Source: an uncultured Clostridia bacterium
Lineage (GTDB): Bacteria; Bacillota; Clostridia; TANB77; CAG-508
Assembly: GCA_934167445.1 (NCBI GenBank)
Contig: CAKPKJ010000004.1
Location: forward strand, 1 to 64,000
Direction of reading: 5' to 3'
DNA length: 64,000 nucleotides
The notes beneath the pieces were generated by a model, which had not been told where the DNA came from, did not search any database, and saw only the letters and a program-made list of their open reading frames with translations. Shown here piece after piece: positions 42,585 through 52,416 of this stretch (within the stretch, counting starts at the first letter, position 1; each line of letters begins with the position of its first letter). The translations under genes were made by a program, and so were the position numbers.

Positions 42585-43667
42585 ATGAAATTTGTACATA
42601 TAGCAGATATGCACTTTGACAGTCCATTTGTAAATTTATCAGAAAAAGATATTATGGGAGATTTACGAAGACTAGAACAAAGAAAAGTTTTTAAGAAAAT
42701 AATAGAATATATAAAAGAAAATAATATTAAATACTTTTTTATTTCAGGAGATTTATACGAACATAAATACATAAAACAATCTACAATAGAATATATAAAT
42801 AAATTATTTGAAGAAATACCAGAAACAAATATTTATATAGCACCAGGAAATCATGACCCATATACAAAAAATTCCTATTATAATAAATATAACTGGAGTA
42901 AAAATGTAAAAATATTTGGACCTAAAGTAGAAAAAATTGAAACTCAAGATGTCAATATATATGGATATGGTTTTGATGATTTTTATTGTAGTGATTCAGG
43001 TGTTGAAAATATAGAAATTGAACAAAGTGAAAAGCCAAATATTTTAATAATTCATGGGAATATAGATGGATCAACAATAGAAGATATGCAATATAATTCA
43101 ATGTCTAAAAAGATGTTAGAGGAAAAAGGATTTGACTATGTTGCATTAGGACATATTCACAAAAAAGATTATAATACAGAAGAAAATCAAAAAATCGTAT
43201 ATCCAGGTTCAACAATATCATTAGGATTTGACGAATTAGGTGAACACGGAATGATTGTTGGAGATGTAGAAAAAAATAAGTTAGAAATTCAATTTGTTAA
43301 ATTAGACGACAAACAATTCACAAAAAGAGAACTAAATGTGGATAACATATATTCAAAAGAAGAATTAATTGAAAAAATAAATGAATTAAAAATAGAAGAA
43401 AATAATTATGTAGAAATTATTTTAATAGGAAATAGGAATTTTGAAATAAATAAATATGATTTAATAAGATATATTTTAAATAATAATATAATAAAAATAA
43501 AAGATAATACAAAAATAGCATATGACTTAGAAAAATTAGAAAATGAAAATACATTAAAAGGTTTATTTATAAAAGAGATGAATAAAAAAATAAAGAATGC
43601 AGAAACAGAAGAAGAAAAAGAAATAATAGAAAAATCAATTGAAATTGGGTTAGCATCATTAGAATAA
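42585..43667 (+). CDS. DNA repair exonuclease, SbcD/YhaO family
   Basis: This 360-residue calcineurin-like phosphoesterase of the Mre11/SbcD group has metal-binding motifs in order: ADMHFDSPF at the N-terminus, SGDLYEH, GNHDPY, IHGNIDG and LGHIHKK. It is the nuclease half of an SbcCD-like or B. subtilis YhaO-YhaN-like complex that processes DNA ends and hairpins. The partner ATPase follows 124 bases downstream. Lower-GC codons dominate the last third. Confidence 0.88.
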   Translation: MKFVHIADMHFDSPFVNLSEKDIMGDLRRLEQRKVFKKIIEYIKENNIKYFFISGDLYEHKYIKQSTIEYINKLFEEIPETNIYIAPGNHDPYTKNSYYNKYNWSKNVKIFGPKVEKIETQDVNIYGYGFDDFYCSDSGVENIEIEQSEKPNILIIHGNIDGSTIEDMQYNSMSKKMLEEKGFDYVALGHIHKKDYNTEENQKIVYPGSTISLGFDELGEHGMIVGDVEKNKLEIQFVKLDDKQFTKRELNVDNIYSKEELIEKINELKIEENNYVEIILIGNRNFEINKYDLIRYILNNNIIKIKDNTKIAYDLEKLENENTLKGLFIKEMNKKIKNAETEEEKEIIEKSIEIGLASLE

Positions 43668-43791
43668 GGTATTAAAATATTTTATATTAATAATAATTAA
43701 TTTATTTAACAATATAATTATTATATATATTTAAAATAAAAAAATAATAAAAAATTAATAGAAAATCAAAAGAAAATATAGAGGTGTAAAT

Positions 43792-45840
43792 TTGAAAATA
43801 AATAAAATAAAAATAAATTCATATGGAAAATTAAAAGAAAAAGAAATAAATTTAAATAATGGAATAAATATTTTATATGGAAAAAATGAAGCAGGAAAAT
43901 CAACATTATTAAAATTTATTATAAATTCTTTTTATGGAATTTCAAAAAATAAAAAAGGAAAAGAATATTCAGATTATGAAAAATATTTGCCATGGACAGG
44001 AGAAGAATTTTCTGGCAAATTAGAATATGAATTAAATAATAAAAATAGATATGAAATTTATAGAGATTTTAAGAAGAAAAATCCAAAAATATTTAATGAA
44101 AATATAGAAGATATTTCTAAAGAATTTAATATAGATAAAAATAAAGGAAATGAATTTTTTTACGAACAAACAAAAGTTGATGAAGATTTGTTTTTATCTA
44201 CAATAGTTTCTTGTCAAGATGAAGTAAAATTAGAAAAAGCACAACAAAGTATGTTAATACAAAAAATTGCAAATTTAGTAGGAACTGGTGAAGATAATGT
44301 ATCATATAAACGAGCAATTGACAGAATAAATAGAAGGCAACTAGACGAAGTTGGAACAGAAAGGTCTAGGGAAAAGCCGATAAACGTTGTTGCTAAAAAA
44401 ATAGAAGAATTGCAAAAAGAAAAAGAAGAGCTAGAAAAATATGGTGACATAAAATACCAAATAGCAGACACAAATAATAAATTAGAAGAAGAAATTTTAT
44501 ATTTAGAACAAGAAAATAATTTATTAAAAGAAATAAAAAATATTTATGAAAAAGAGAAAATTGAAAAAGAAAAAATAAAAATTCAAAAAAATTTAGAAAA
44601 TGAAAATAATGAAAAAATAAATCTATTAAAAAATAAAATAAATGAAATAGAAAATAATAATAAAAATATATTAGAAAAATATTCAGAAAATAATACAGAA
44701 AAAAATAATAAAAAAATAGAAAATAAAATAAATAATTTAGAAAATAATTTAAATAATAAAATTAATTTAATTAAAAATAAAAATAATGAAAAAATAAAAA
44801 AAGAAAAAAATAAATTAAATAAAAAAATAATAATATTATCTATTTTAATTTTAATAATAAATATTTTACAATTTATTTTAATAAAAAATAAAATAATTAA
44901 TTGTATTTTTCTTCTTACAGTACCAATGATTTTAATTTATTATATTTTTTCTAAAAATAAATTAAATAAAAAAATAATAATAGAAAAAAATATAGAAAAA
45001 ACAGACATAGAAAATATAGAAAAAATATTATTAGAAATAAATAATTTAAATAATGAAATTAATTTATTAGAAAATAATAATAATGAAATAAAAAATAAAA
45101 TAAATAATTTAAATAATAATTTTTATTTAAAAATAAATTTAGAAAAAGAAAAAATAAAAAATAAATATATAAATAAAATTGAAAAAGAAAAAATAAATAA
45201 TTTAATTAATTTAGAAAATACTAATTTAGAATTAGAAAATTTACAAAACAAAATAAATAATAAAAAAATTGAATTGCATAAATTAGAATTAGACAAAAAA
45301 AATATAGAACCTAAGCTAGATAATTTATCAAAAATAGAAGAAGAATTAGTTGACAATAAAAACAAAATGTCAACCTTGCAAAAATTAAATATGAGTTTTG
45401 AGCTTACAAAAGATGTTTTGCAAAAATCTTATGATGAAATGAAAAATACAGTAACCCCTAAGTTTACAGAGGCACTTTCAAAAAATATTTCTAATATAAC
45501 AAGTGGAAAATATAGTAATATTATGTTTAATGAAGAGCAAGGCTTAATAGTTGAATTAGAAAATGGCAATTATGTACCTGCATCTAAATTAAGTATAGGA
45601 ACAATAGATCAATTGTATTTATCTTTAAGATTATCAATGGTAGAAGAATTGTCAGAAGAAAAAATGCCAATAATATTAGACGAAGCTTTTGCATATTATG
45701 ATGAAACTAGATTAGAAAATATATTAAAATATATACATAATAGATTTAATGAGCATCAAATAATATTATTTACATGCACAAAAAGAGAAAAGGAAATATT
45801 AGAAAAAGAAAATATCAAATTCAATTTTATTAATGTATAA
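43792..45840 (+). CDS. SbcC/YhaN-like AAA ATPase with membrane hairpin
   Basis: This Rad50/SbcC-type ATPase has 682 residues and a TTG start after GAGGTG. Walker A GKNEAGKS is at residues 30-37, the ABC-like signature KLSIGTIDQLYLSLR is near 600, and Walker B ILDEAFAYYD follows. The middle is a long coiled coil built almost entirely of Lys, Asn, Glu, Ile and Leu. It is interrupted at about 344-389 by two predicted membrane helices, as in YhaN-like proteins. It works with the preceding nuclease. The coiled-coil DNA is extremely poor in G and C. Confidence 0.85.
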   Translation: MKINKIKINSYGKLKEKEINLNNGINILYGKNEAGKSTLLKFIINSFYGISKNKKGKEYSDYEKYLPWTGEEFSGKLEYELNNKNRYEIYRDFKKKNPKIFNENIEDISKEFNIDKNKGNEFFYEQTKVDEDLFLSTIVSCQDEVKLEKAQQSMLIQKIANLVGTGEDNVSYKRAIDRINRRQLDEVGTERSREKPINVVAKKIEELQKEKEELEKYGDIKYQIADTNNKLEEEILYLEQENNLLKEIKNIYEKEKIEKEKIKIQKNLENENNEKINLLKNKINEIENNNKNILEKYSENNTEKNNKKIENKINNLENNLNNKINLIKNKNNEKIKKEKNKLNKKIIILSILILIINILQFILIKNKIINCIFLLTVPMILIYYIFSKNKLNKKIIIEKNIEKTDIENIEKILLEINNLNNEINLLENNNNEIKNKINNLNNNFYLKINLEKEKIKNKYINKIEKEKINNLINLENTNLELENLQNKINNKKIELHKLELDKKNIEPKLDNLSKIEEELVDNKNKMSTLQKLNMSFELTKDVLQKSYDEMKNTVTPKFTEALSKNISNITSGKYSNIMFNEEQGLIVELENGNYVPASKLSIGTIDQLYLSLRLSMVEELSEEKMPIILDEAFAYYDETRLENILKYIHNRFNEHQIILFTCTKREKEILEKENIKFNFINV

Positions 45841-45880
45841 AAATAATGTGAAGATAATTTAAAAAATGTAAAAATACCAT

Positions 45881-45927
45881 ATAAGTTCCAAAAAAGTTAT
45901 TCCAAAAATTGATTTTTTGGAACTTAT
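45881..45927. terminator. Terminator after the YhaN-like gene
   Basis: ATAAGTTCCAAAAAA pairs perfectly with TTTTTTGGAACTTAT across a 17-base loop. Confidence 0.7.
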
Positions 45928-45971
45928 CAGTCTTATAAGTATTAAAGTAATGAAAAAGTAAAGGCATTTTA

Positions 45972-46000
45972 TTGTAATAATTAGTAAAATGTAGTATAAT
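45972..46000 (+). promoter_or_regulatory. Promoter of prfA
   Basis: TTGTAA (45972-45977), 17 bases and TATAAT (45995-46000), 33 bases before the prfA start. Confidence 0.7.
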
Positions 46001-46032
46001 AACTACGCAAATAAAAGAGAAGGAGAATATAT

Positions 46033-47094
46033 ATGTTTGAAAAATTAGAAGCAATTGAAAAAAGATACGAAGAATTAACAAAAGAAATTTCAGACCCAGA
46101 GGTTATTGCCAACCAGGCAAAGTGGCAAAAAGCAATGAAAGAGCATGCAAGTATCGAAGAAATAGTTCTAAAATTTCGTGAATATAAAAAAGCAAAACAA
46201 GCAATGGAAGATGCAGAAGAATTGATGCAAGACCCAGAAATGAAAGAATTAGCAGAAACAGAATATTATGATAATAAAGAAAAATTACCTAAATTTGAAG
46301 AAGAACTTAAATTTTTATTAATACCTAAAGACCCAGATGACGACAAAAACATCATATGTGAAATTAGAGCAGGAGCTGGAGGAGAAGAGGCGGCACTATT
46401 TGCAGGAACATTATTTAGAATGTATTCAATGTATGCAGAAAGAAAACATTGGAAATTAGAAATATTAAATGAAAACGAGACAGGCTTAGGTGGATATAAA
46501 GAAATTTCATTTATGATTACTGGAAAAGGTGTATATAGTAGATTAAAATTTGAAAGTGGAGTTCACAGAGTACAAAGAGTTCCAGATACAGAAAGTAGTG
46601 GAAGAATACATACATCAACAGTAACTGTAGCAATGCTACCAGTTGTAGAAGATGTAGAAATCGAAATAAATCCAGCGGACATTAAAATGGAAGTATTTAG
46701 GTCATCAGGAGCAGGTGGACAACATATAAATAAAACATCTTCAGCAGTAAGATTAATACATGAACCTACAGGAATAACAGTAGAATGTCAAACAGAAAGG
46801 TCACAATTCCAAAATAGAGACAATGCAATGAGAATGCTTAAAACAAAACTATATAAAATGGAAAAAGAAAAACAAGACAATGAAATTTCAAGTGCGAGAA
46901 AATCGCAAGTAGGTTCAGGAGACAGAAGTGAGAAAATTAGAACATATAACTATCCACAAGGAAGAATAACAGACCATAGAATAGGGATGAGCATATATCA
47001 AATGGAAAATTTCTTAAATGGAGATTTAGACGAAATGCTAGACAATTTAATTGCAGCAGACAGAGCTGAAAAATTAAAAGGAGAAGAAGATTAG
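46033..47094 (+). CDS. prfA: Peptide chain release factor 1
   Basis: RF1 reads UAA and UAG and triggers hydrolysis of peptidyl-tRNA. The 353-residue protein has the GGQ motif in SGAGGQHINKTSSAVR at about 228-230 and the codon-recognition region RVPDTESSGRIHTS, with a P-x-T tripeptide (here PDT) that marks RF1 and not RF2. Length is standard. The last base of its stop is shared with the GTG of the next gene, so they are coupled. Confidence 0.95.
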   Translation: MFEKLEAIEKRYEELTKEISDPEVIANQAKWQKAMKEHASIEEIVLKFREYKKAKQAMEDAEELMQDPEMKELAETEYYDNKEKLPKFEEELKFLLIPKDPDDDKNIICEIRAGAGGEEAALFAGTLFRMYSMYAERKHWKLEILNENETGLGGYKEISFMITGKGVYSRLKFESGVHRVQRVPDTESSGRIHTSTVTVAMLPVVEDVEIEINPADIKMEVFRSSGAGGQHINKTSSAVRLIHEPTGITVECQTERSQFQNRDNAMRMLKTKLYKMEKEKQDNEISSARKSQVGSGDRSEKIRTYNYPQGRITDHRIGMSIYQMENFLNGDLDEMLDNLIAADRAEKLKGEED

Positions 47095-47636
47095 TGAAAT
47101 TATTAATAGTCTCAGATATTCATGGTTCAGGATATTATGCAAATAAATTATTGGAAATAGTAAAACAAGAAAATCCAGATAAAATAGTATTATTAGGGGA
47201 TTTATACTATCACGGACCACGAAATCCGTTAACTGAAAAATATGGACCAATGGAAGTTGCTAATATTTTAAATTCATTAAAAGACAAAATTTTAGCAGTA
47301 AAAGGAAACTGTGATGCAGAAGTAGATGAAATGATATCAGAGTTTCCTTTGCAAGAAAATATTCAAATGAAGGCAAATGGATATAATTTATTTTTTACGC
47401 ATGGACATAAATATAATATGGATAATTTGCCACCAATAGGAATAGACGTCGACATTATGTTTTATGGCCATTTCCATGTAAACTGTATAGAAGAAAAAGA
47501 TGGAATAACATTTGTAAATCCAGGTTCAATATCATTACCAAAGCAAAATACAGAACATGGATATGCAATATTTGATGAAAATAAAATAATTTTAAAAGAT
47601 GTTGATGGAAATATTATAAAAGAAAAAAACATATAA
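47094..47636 (+). CDS. YfcE/MJ0936-type phosphodiesterase
   Basis: This 180-residue calcineurin-fold metallophosphoesterase has motifs SDIHGS, LGDLYYHG, GNCDAE, THGHKYN and YGHFHVN in order. Family members hydrolyse phosphodiester bonds in vitro with Mn2+; the natural substrate is unknown. The GTG start overlaps the prfA stop by one base. A strong terminator follows, so prfA and this gene form a two-gene transcript. Confidence 0.88.
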   Translation: MKLLIVSDIHGSGYYANKLLEIVKQENPDKIVLLGDLYYHGPRNPLTEKYGPMEVANILNSLKDKILAVKGNCDAEVDEMISEFPLQENIQMKANGYNLFFTHGHKYNMDNLPPIGIDVDIMFYGHFHVNCIEEKDGITFVNPGSISLPKQNTEHGYAIFDENKIILKDVDGNIIKEKNI

Positions 47637-47675
47637 AATTAAGAAAAACGTGGAAAAATCACAAAATTATAATAG

Positions 47676-47702
47676 AAAAACGTGATTAAATCACGTTTTT
47701 CT
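47676..47702. terminator. Terminator after the phosphodiesterase gene
   Basis: AAAAACGTGAT / ATCACGTTTTT hairpin with a short loop and T-run. Confidence 0.88.
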
Positions 47703-47785
47703 TGATTTTTAAATTTATATATAGAATAAAATAACGAAATTTTAAATAAATTAAAATATAAACTAATTTATTTAAGGAGTTTTAA

Positions 47786-48529
47786 ATGGAATTAATAAAA
47801 ACAACAATTTTAGGATTATTCTTTGGAACATTTGGAACAACATTAGGAGGATTGCTTGGAATATTCATAAAGAAAAATTCAAATAAATTTCTAAGTTTTA
47901 TACTATCGCTAGCCTCTGGGCTAATGATGGCAGTAGTATGTTTTGACCTAATACCAGAGGCATTAAATATAAGTGAAATAATAAATGTAATGTTTGGAAT
48001 ACTAATAGGAATAATTGCAATGATTTTTTGTGATGTGCTGGTAGAAAAAAATTTCAACCAAAAAACAGCAGAAAAAAATTCAAAAAGCAATAGTCTATTA
48101 AAAACGGGTATGATAGTATCTATCGGACTTGCAATACACAACTTTCCAGAAGGATTAGCAATCGGTTCAGGTTTTGAAGCCTCAATAAAATTAGGTTTAA
48201 GCTTAGCAATTGCAATATGTTTACATGATATACCAGAAGGAATATCAATGGCAGTACCAATGAAAAATGGAGGAATGAAAAAATCAAAAGTAATATTATA
48301 TGTAATACTATCAGGAATAACAACAGGAATAGGAGCATTCTTTGGAGCAATTGTTGGATCAATATCAGAGCAGGTAATAGCTATATGCCTAAGCTTTGCA
48401 GCAGGTGCGATGTTATATATTGTATCAGGAGAGTTAATACCAGAATCCAACAAATTGTATAATGGAAGAATGAGTGCAATTGGCAATATGTTAGGATTTA
48501 TAGTTGGTTTTATTACAATGCAGCTGTAA
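47786..48529 (+). CDS. ZIP family metal transporter
   Basis: This polytopic membrane protein of 247 residues would take up zinc or other divalent metals. Two metal-site helices are clear: HNFPEGLAIGSGFEAS and HDIPEGISMAVPM, the HNxPEG and HxxPEG signatures of bacterial ZIP/ZupT proteins. A lysine-rich loop lies between helices 3 and 4. There is no obvious metal-responsive operator upstream. AAGGAG precedes the start. The single gene lies between a terminator and the pcrA promoter. Confidence 0.9.
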   Translation: MELIKTTILGLFFGTFGTTLGGLLGIFIKKNSNKFLSFILSLASGLMMAVVCFDLIPEALNISEIINVMFGILIGIIAMIFCDVLVEKNFNQKTAEKNSKSNSLLKTGMIVSIGLAIHNFPEGLAIGSGFEASIKLGLSLAIAICLHDIPEGISMAVPMKNGGMKKSKVILYVILSGITTGIGAFFGAIVGSISEQVIAICLSFAAGAMLYIVSGELIPESNKLYNGRMSAIGNMLGFIVGFITMQL

Positions 48530-48564
48530 AAACGAAAAAATGTTTGCAAACTATTTGAAATCTA

Positions 48565-48593
48565 TTGACTTTATAATCAGATAATTATATAAT
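48565..48593 (+). promoter_or_regulatory. Promoter of pcrA
   Basis: TTGACT (48565-48570), 17 bases and TATAAT (48588-48593), 30 bases before the start. Confidence 0.75.
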
Positions 48594-48623
48594 CCAGAAA
48601 GAAAAAATAAAGGAGAAAATTAA

Positions 48624-50963
48624 ATGCCAGAAATATTAGAAGGATTAAATAATAAACAATACGAAGCAGTAACTTCAACAGAAGGACCATGCCTAGTAAT
48701 AGCAGGAGCAGGAAGTGGAAAAACAAAAGTTTTAACACATAAAATAGCATACCTAATACAAGAAAAAGGTGTAAAACCTTGGGACATATTAGCAATAACA
48801 TTTACAAACAAAGCTGCAAACGAAATGAAAGAAAGAATTGCAAATTTAGTGGGAGAATCAGCCAAAGACATATGGATGGGAACATTCCACTCTATTTGTG
48901 TTAGAATTTTGAGAAGATTTATTGATAGAATAGGTTTTGAAACATCATTCATAATATTTGATACATCAGACCAAAAAACATTAGTAAAAAACTGTTTAAA
49001 AGACTTATCAATAGATGACAAAATGTTTAACGATAGAGCAGTGTTATCAGAAATAAGTAATGCAAAAAATGAAATGTTAACACCTGCTGAATATCAAGCA
49101 AAAGCAATGGGAGATTTTAGAAAAGAAAAAATTTCTACAGTATATGAATTATATCAAAAAAGACTAAAAGAGAATAATGCAATAGATTTTGACGACATTA
49201 TAAATTATACAATAAAAATTTTACAAGAGAATGAAGATGTAAGAGAATATTATTGTAATAAATTTAGATATATTTTAGTTGACGAGTATCAAGATACAAA
49301 CAAATCACAATTTACATTAGTTACAATTCTTGCATCAGCATATAAAAACATTACAGCCGTAGGAGATAATGACCAAGGAATTTATAGTTTCCGTGGAGCA
49401 GATATATCAAACATATTAAATTTTGAAAAAGATTTTAAAGGAACAAAAATAATAAAATTAGAGCAAAATTATAGATGTACAGGAAATATATTAAAAGCTG
49501 CAAATGCTGTAATAAAAAATAATGAAGTAAAATATAAAAAAGCATTGTGGACTGAAAACGAAGAAGGAAGTCTGCCAAAAGTATATCAAGCCAAAAACGA
49601 ATATGATGAAGGAACTTACATAGTAGAGCAAATAGAACATTTAAGAAGAGAAGAATATTATAAATATTCAGACTTTGCAATTTTATATAGAATGAATACT
49701 CAATCAAGAGCAATAGAAGATATTTTAAGAAGAGAAAACATACCATATAAAATTATCGGTGGACTAAAATTCTATGAAAGAAAAGAAATAAAAGACACAA
49801 TTGCATATTTAAGATTAATACAAAATCCAAATGATAATCTAAGTTTGCGCAGAATAATAAATGAACCTAAACGCGGAATAGGAAAAACAAGTTTAGATAA
49901 AATAGAAGCACTTTCAAATGAAACTGAAATTTCGATGTACGAAATAATAAAAAGAGCAGATGAATTTGGATTAAATAGAGTATTTTTAAATTCAAGAGAA
50001 TTTGTAAATGCAATAGAAGAATTAAGAGCTAAAAAAGATGAATTATCAGTATCTGAATTAATAAAAGAAACACTAAAAAAATCAGGTTATACAAAAGCAT
50101 TAGAATTGGAAAATACAATTGAAGCAGAAAATAGAATAGAAAATTTAGACGAATTTTTAACAGTTGCAATTGAATTTGAAGAGGAAGAAGCAGAAAATGG
50201 ATTAAGCCAATTCCTAGAAGGAATTACATTATCTAGTGATATTGACAATTTAGAAGAAGACGAAGATTATGTAACATTAATGACGTTACATAGTGCTAAA
50301 GGACTTGAATTCCCAGTAGTATTTTTAGTTGGAATGGAAGAAGGAATATTCCCAGGATATAAATCAATATCAGAACCAAAAGAACTAGAAGAAGAAAGGC
50401 GTTTATGTTATGTAGGAATAACAAGGGCAAAAGAAAATTTGTTTTTAACATGTAGCAAACAACGTACAATATTTGGTTCTACAAGTTATAATCAAACATC
50501 AAGGTTTTTAAAAGAAATTCCAGAAGATTTATTAGAAGGATATGAAGAAGCATTTGGAGAGACAAGCAATAAGGATTCTATGTTAAGAGATAGTGACAGT
50601 GGATTTAGTTGGTCATATGGAGCTGGAAGCAGAAGAAGCGGTACAGGAAATGGAAAAGTAACGAGTTATAAAATTGACAATAAAGAAGCGGCTTCAACAG
50701 TTGGTACAAAATCAACATCAAACAATTTTGCATTTAGAACAGCAGAAAGTTTCTTAAATAATTTAAATAAAAAATCAGAATCTCAAAATGTAGATTTATC
50801 TAAATATCAAGCAGGGGTAAAAATATTCCATAAGAAATTTGGAGAAGGAATTATAAGCAAAGTAGAACCAGAAGGAGACGACCTAAAAGTAGATATAGAT
50901 TTTAACAAAGTTGGACATAAAAGATTAATGGCAAAATTTGCTAAATTAGAAGTAATTTCGTAA
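48624..50963 (+). CDS. pcrA: ATP-dependent DNA helicase PcrA/UvrD
   Basis: PcrA is a superfamily 1A 3'-5' helicase in repair and in clearing RecA and RNA polymerase from DNA. The 779-residue protein shows Walker A GAGSGKT (28-34), the DEYQDTN box, GDNDQGIYSFRGAD, QNYRC, and TLHSAKGLEFPVVF. The C-terminal Tudor-like domain (GVKIFHKKFGEGII...) is the RNA polymerase-binding element. It is preceded by a Ser/Gly-rich linker. Length is slightly above the Bacillus enzyme. Ligase A is not next to it as in Bacillus. Confidence 0.95.
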   Translation: MPEILEGLNNKQYEAVTSTEGPCLVIAGAGSGKTKVLTHKIAYLIQEKGVKPWDILAITFTNKAANEMKERIANLVGESAKDIWMGTFHSICVRILRRFIDRIGFETSFIIFDTSDQKTLVKNCLKDLSIDDKMFNDRAVLSEISNAKNEMLTPAEYQAKAMGDFRKEKISTVYELYQKRLKENNAIDFDDIINYTIKILQENEDVREYYCNKFRYILVDEYQDTNKSQFTLVTILASAYKNITAVGDNDQGIYSFRGADISNILNFEKDFKGTKIIKLEQNYRCTGNILKAANAVIKNNEVKYKKALWTENEEGSLPKVYQAKNEYDEGTYIVEQIEHLRREEYYKYSDFAILYRMNTQSRAIEDILRRENIPYKIIGGLKFYERKEIKDTIAYLRLIQNPNDNLSLRRIINEPKRGIGKTSLDKIEALSNETEISMYEIIKRADEFGLNRVFLNSREFVNAIEELRAKKDELSVSELIKETLKKSGYTKALELENTIEAENRIENLDEFLTVAIEFEEEEAENGLSQFLEGITLSSDIDNLEEDEDYVTLMTLHSAKGLEFPVVFLVGMEEGIFPGYKSISEPKELEEERRLCYVGITRAKENLFLTCSKQRTIFGSTSYNQTSRFLKEIPEDLLEGYEEAFGETSNKDSMLRDSDSGFSWSYGAGSRRSGTGNGKVTSYKIDNKEAASTVGTKSTSNNFAFRTAESFLNNLNKKSESQNVDLSKYQAGVKIFHKKFGEGIISKVEPEGDDLKVDIDFNKVGHKRLMAKFAKLEVIS

Positions 50964-51011
50964 TGTAATATCTGAGCAAAATATAAAACAAGGTAAAAGA
51001 GGAGAACGTTT

Positions 51012-51569
51012 ATGAAAAAATTAATAATTGATATGGACGATGTAATATGCGAAAAAGGATTTATAAGAATGATAAATGAATTTATGAATTCTAATTCTGA
51101 CCAAGAAGATGCAGGATCATATTATGTAAATGATTTGATTCCTAAAGACAGACTTGAAGAATGGGTAGAGTTTTTTAAAAGTCGAAATGTATATGACTAT
51201 GTAAATATGGTTAAAGATGCTAAAGAAGTGATACAAAAATTAGATGAAAAATATGACGTATATATTGCAACAGCATTTGTTTTTAGAGATGCTCCACAAA
51301 TTTCAGGAAAAACATTAAATGATAAATATAATTTCTTATGTAAGGCATTACCATTTATTGATCCTCATAAATTTATTTTTACATCAAGAAAAGATTTAAT
51401 AGATGCAGATATAAGAATAGACGATAGTGCGAAAAAAATGACTGGTAAGGCTGAACTAAAACTACTATTTACAGCATATCATAATAAAAAAATGACAAAA
51501 GAAGAGCTTGATAAACTAGGACTAACCAGAGTAGATTCATGGAAAGAAATAGAAGAAATATTATTATAG
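51012..51569 (+). CDS. HAD-superfamily 5'(3')-deoxyribonucleotidase-like protein (NT5C family)
   Basis: This 185-residue phosphatase-like protein has the HAD motif I IIDMDDVIC with Asp7 and Asp9, a middle region with YDVYIATAFVF holding motif II (Thr), and RIDDSAKKM near the end as motif IV. NT5C proteins remove phosphate from nucleoside monophosphates and may balance dNTP pools. It follows pcrA by 48 bases with its own GAGGAG ribosome binding site and may be co-transcribed with it. Confidence 0.78.
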   Translation: MKKLIIDMDDVICEKGFIRMINEFMNSNSDQEDAGSYYVNDLIPKDRLEEWVEFFKSRNVYDYVNMVKDAKEVIQKLDEKYDVYIATAFVFRDAPQISGKTLNDKYNFLCKALPFIDPHKFIFTSRKDLIDADIRIDDSAKKMTGKAELKLLFTAYHNKKMTKEELDKLGLTRVDSWKEIEEILL

Positions 51570-51570
51570 A

Positions 51571-51617
51571 ATAAAAAAGATTGCAAATTTGAAAAATATA
51601 ATTTGCAATCTTTTTAA
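51571..51617. terminator. Bidirectional terminator
   Basis: AAAAAGATTGCAAATT / AATTTGCAATCTTTTT hairpin between the nucleotidase and the converging coat protein gene. Confidence 0.88.
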
Positions 51618-51620
51618 AAA

Positions 51621-51866
51621 CTATTGTTCTAATTCTGTTTTTACAGTATTAATTTCAGTTACCGAAGCCTTTTGAGCAGGCACGTAATAGCCTTTTGCCT
51701 GAGCAATTTTGAATAACTCGTATTGAAAACTTTCATCACTATTTCTGATTTGTTGAAAAGTTTGTCTTAATTGCATATTTTCACATTCAGAAATTGCAGT
51801 TTGATAAGCTGTTAAATCAGACTTAACACCTGCTAAAATGTCATTAACCATAACTTTTTCGTCCAT
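51621..51866 (-). CDS. CotF-family spore coat protein
   Basis: This small helical protein of 81 residues resembles the CotF domain (MVNDILAGVKSDLTAYQ, NMQLRQTFQQIRNSDESFQYEL, AKGYYVPA). Such proteins are found in the spore coat of Bacillus and Clostridium. No good Shine-Dalgarno sequence precedes the ATG. A second CotF-like gene lies 132 bases upstream in the same direction; between them is a hairpin TAGGTTT / AAACCTA (about 51941-51964). Confidence 0.83.
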   Translation of the reverse strand: MDEKVMVNDILAGVKSDLTAYQTAISECENMQLRQTFQQIRNSDESFQYELFKIAQAKGYYVPAQKASVTEINTVKTELEQ

Positions 51867-51998
51867 AAAATTATTTACTAATTATTGTATATTTACGTAA
51901 TTTGTATTTATAAATAATTAGATACTCCTTATTAACATATTTAGGTTTGGTAAAGGAAACCTATAAACCTTATTCAAATAGTCCAAAATTTAAAACAA

Positions 51999-52190
51999 CT
52001 AATTATTATTTAAAAAGCTCATAAGTTTTTGCTTTGTATTTAAAGCATCTTGAGCAGACTTAGTAAAAAGTTGTTTTATTTGTGGGTCAACAGACTGAGC
52101 TGAATACATATTTAATTTTTGATAGACATTTTGATGTGCACCTATTAAATGTCTCAAATTTTGTAATTCCATTTGATTTAAATCTGGCAT
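51999..52190 (-). CDS. Small CotF-like spore coat protein
   Basis: This 63-residue protein contains the CotF-type segment LRHLIGAHQNVYQKLNMYSAQSVDPQIKQLF and an Asn-rich end. It starts at an ATG with AAAGGAATG upstream. With the neighbouring gene it forms a pair, and the two products could pack together in the coat. A mother-cell sigmaK or sigmaE promoter is expected but was not identified. Confidence 0.8.
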   Translation of the reverse strand: MPDLNQMELQNLRHLIGAHQNVYQKLNMYSAQSVDPQIKQLFTKSAQDALNTKQKLMSFLNNN

Positions 52191-52416
52191 TTTTAATCAT
52201 TCCTTTCATTTTTGTTTACAATATATTATTTGCTTTTAGAAAAATTTTATTCAAAAAAATTCAAAAAATGAAAAAACGAGAAAAAACGAAAAAAAACGAG
52301 CATAAGCTTAAAAAAGTAAAAAAACTTAGGGAAATTGGCTAATAGATATTCTTGCAAAAAAAACAATATTACAATATTATTACAAATATAAAATGGGGTA
52401 CAAAGGAGATATTTGA

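Noticed and set aside
42585..45840. Phage or plasmid origin for the SbcD/SbcC-like pair
   Set aside because: Gene order and domain content match the chromosomal YhaO-YhaN type, and no phage genes are near. The low GC of the ATPase is explained by its Lys/Asn/Ile-rich coiled coil.
46560..46620. Altered codon-recognition tripeptide (PDT) in RF1
   Set aside because: The middle residue of the P-x-T motif varies in Firmicutes (PET is common), so PDT does not suggest a changed genetic code. Normal TAA, TAG and TGA stops are used throughout.
47782..48549. Long minus-strand frame of 255 codons
   Set aside because: It is the mirror of the ZIP transporter gene, whose metal-site motifs and ribosome binding site are clear on the plus strand.
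51941..51964. Hairpin between the two coat protein genes as a riboswitch
   Set aside because: Only a 7-bp stem with no conserved loop motif; too simple to call.
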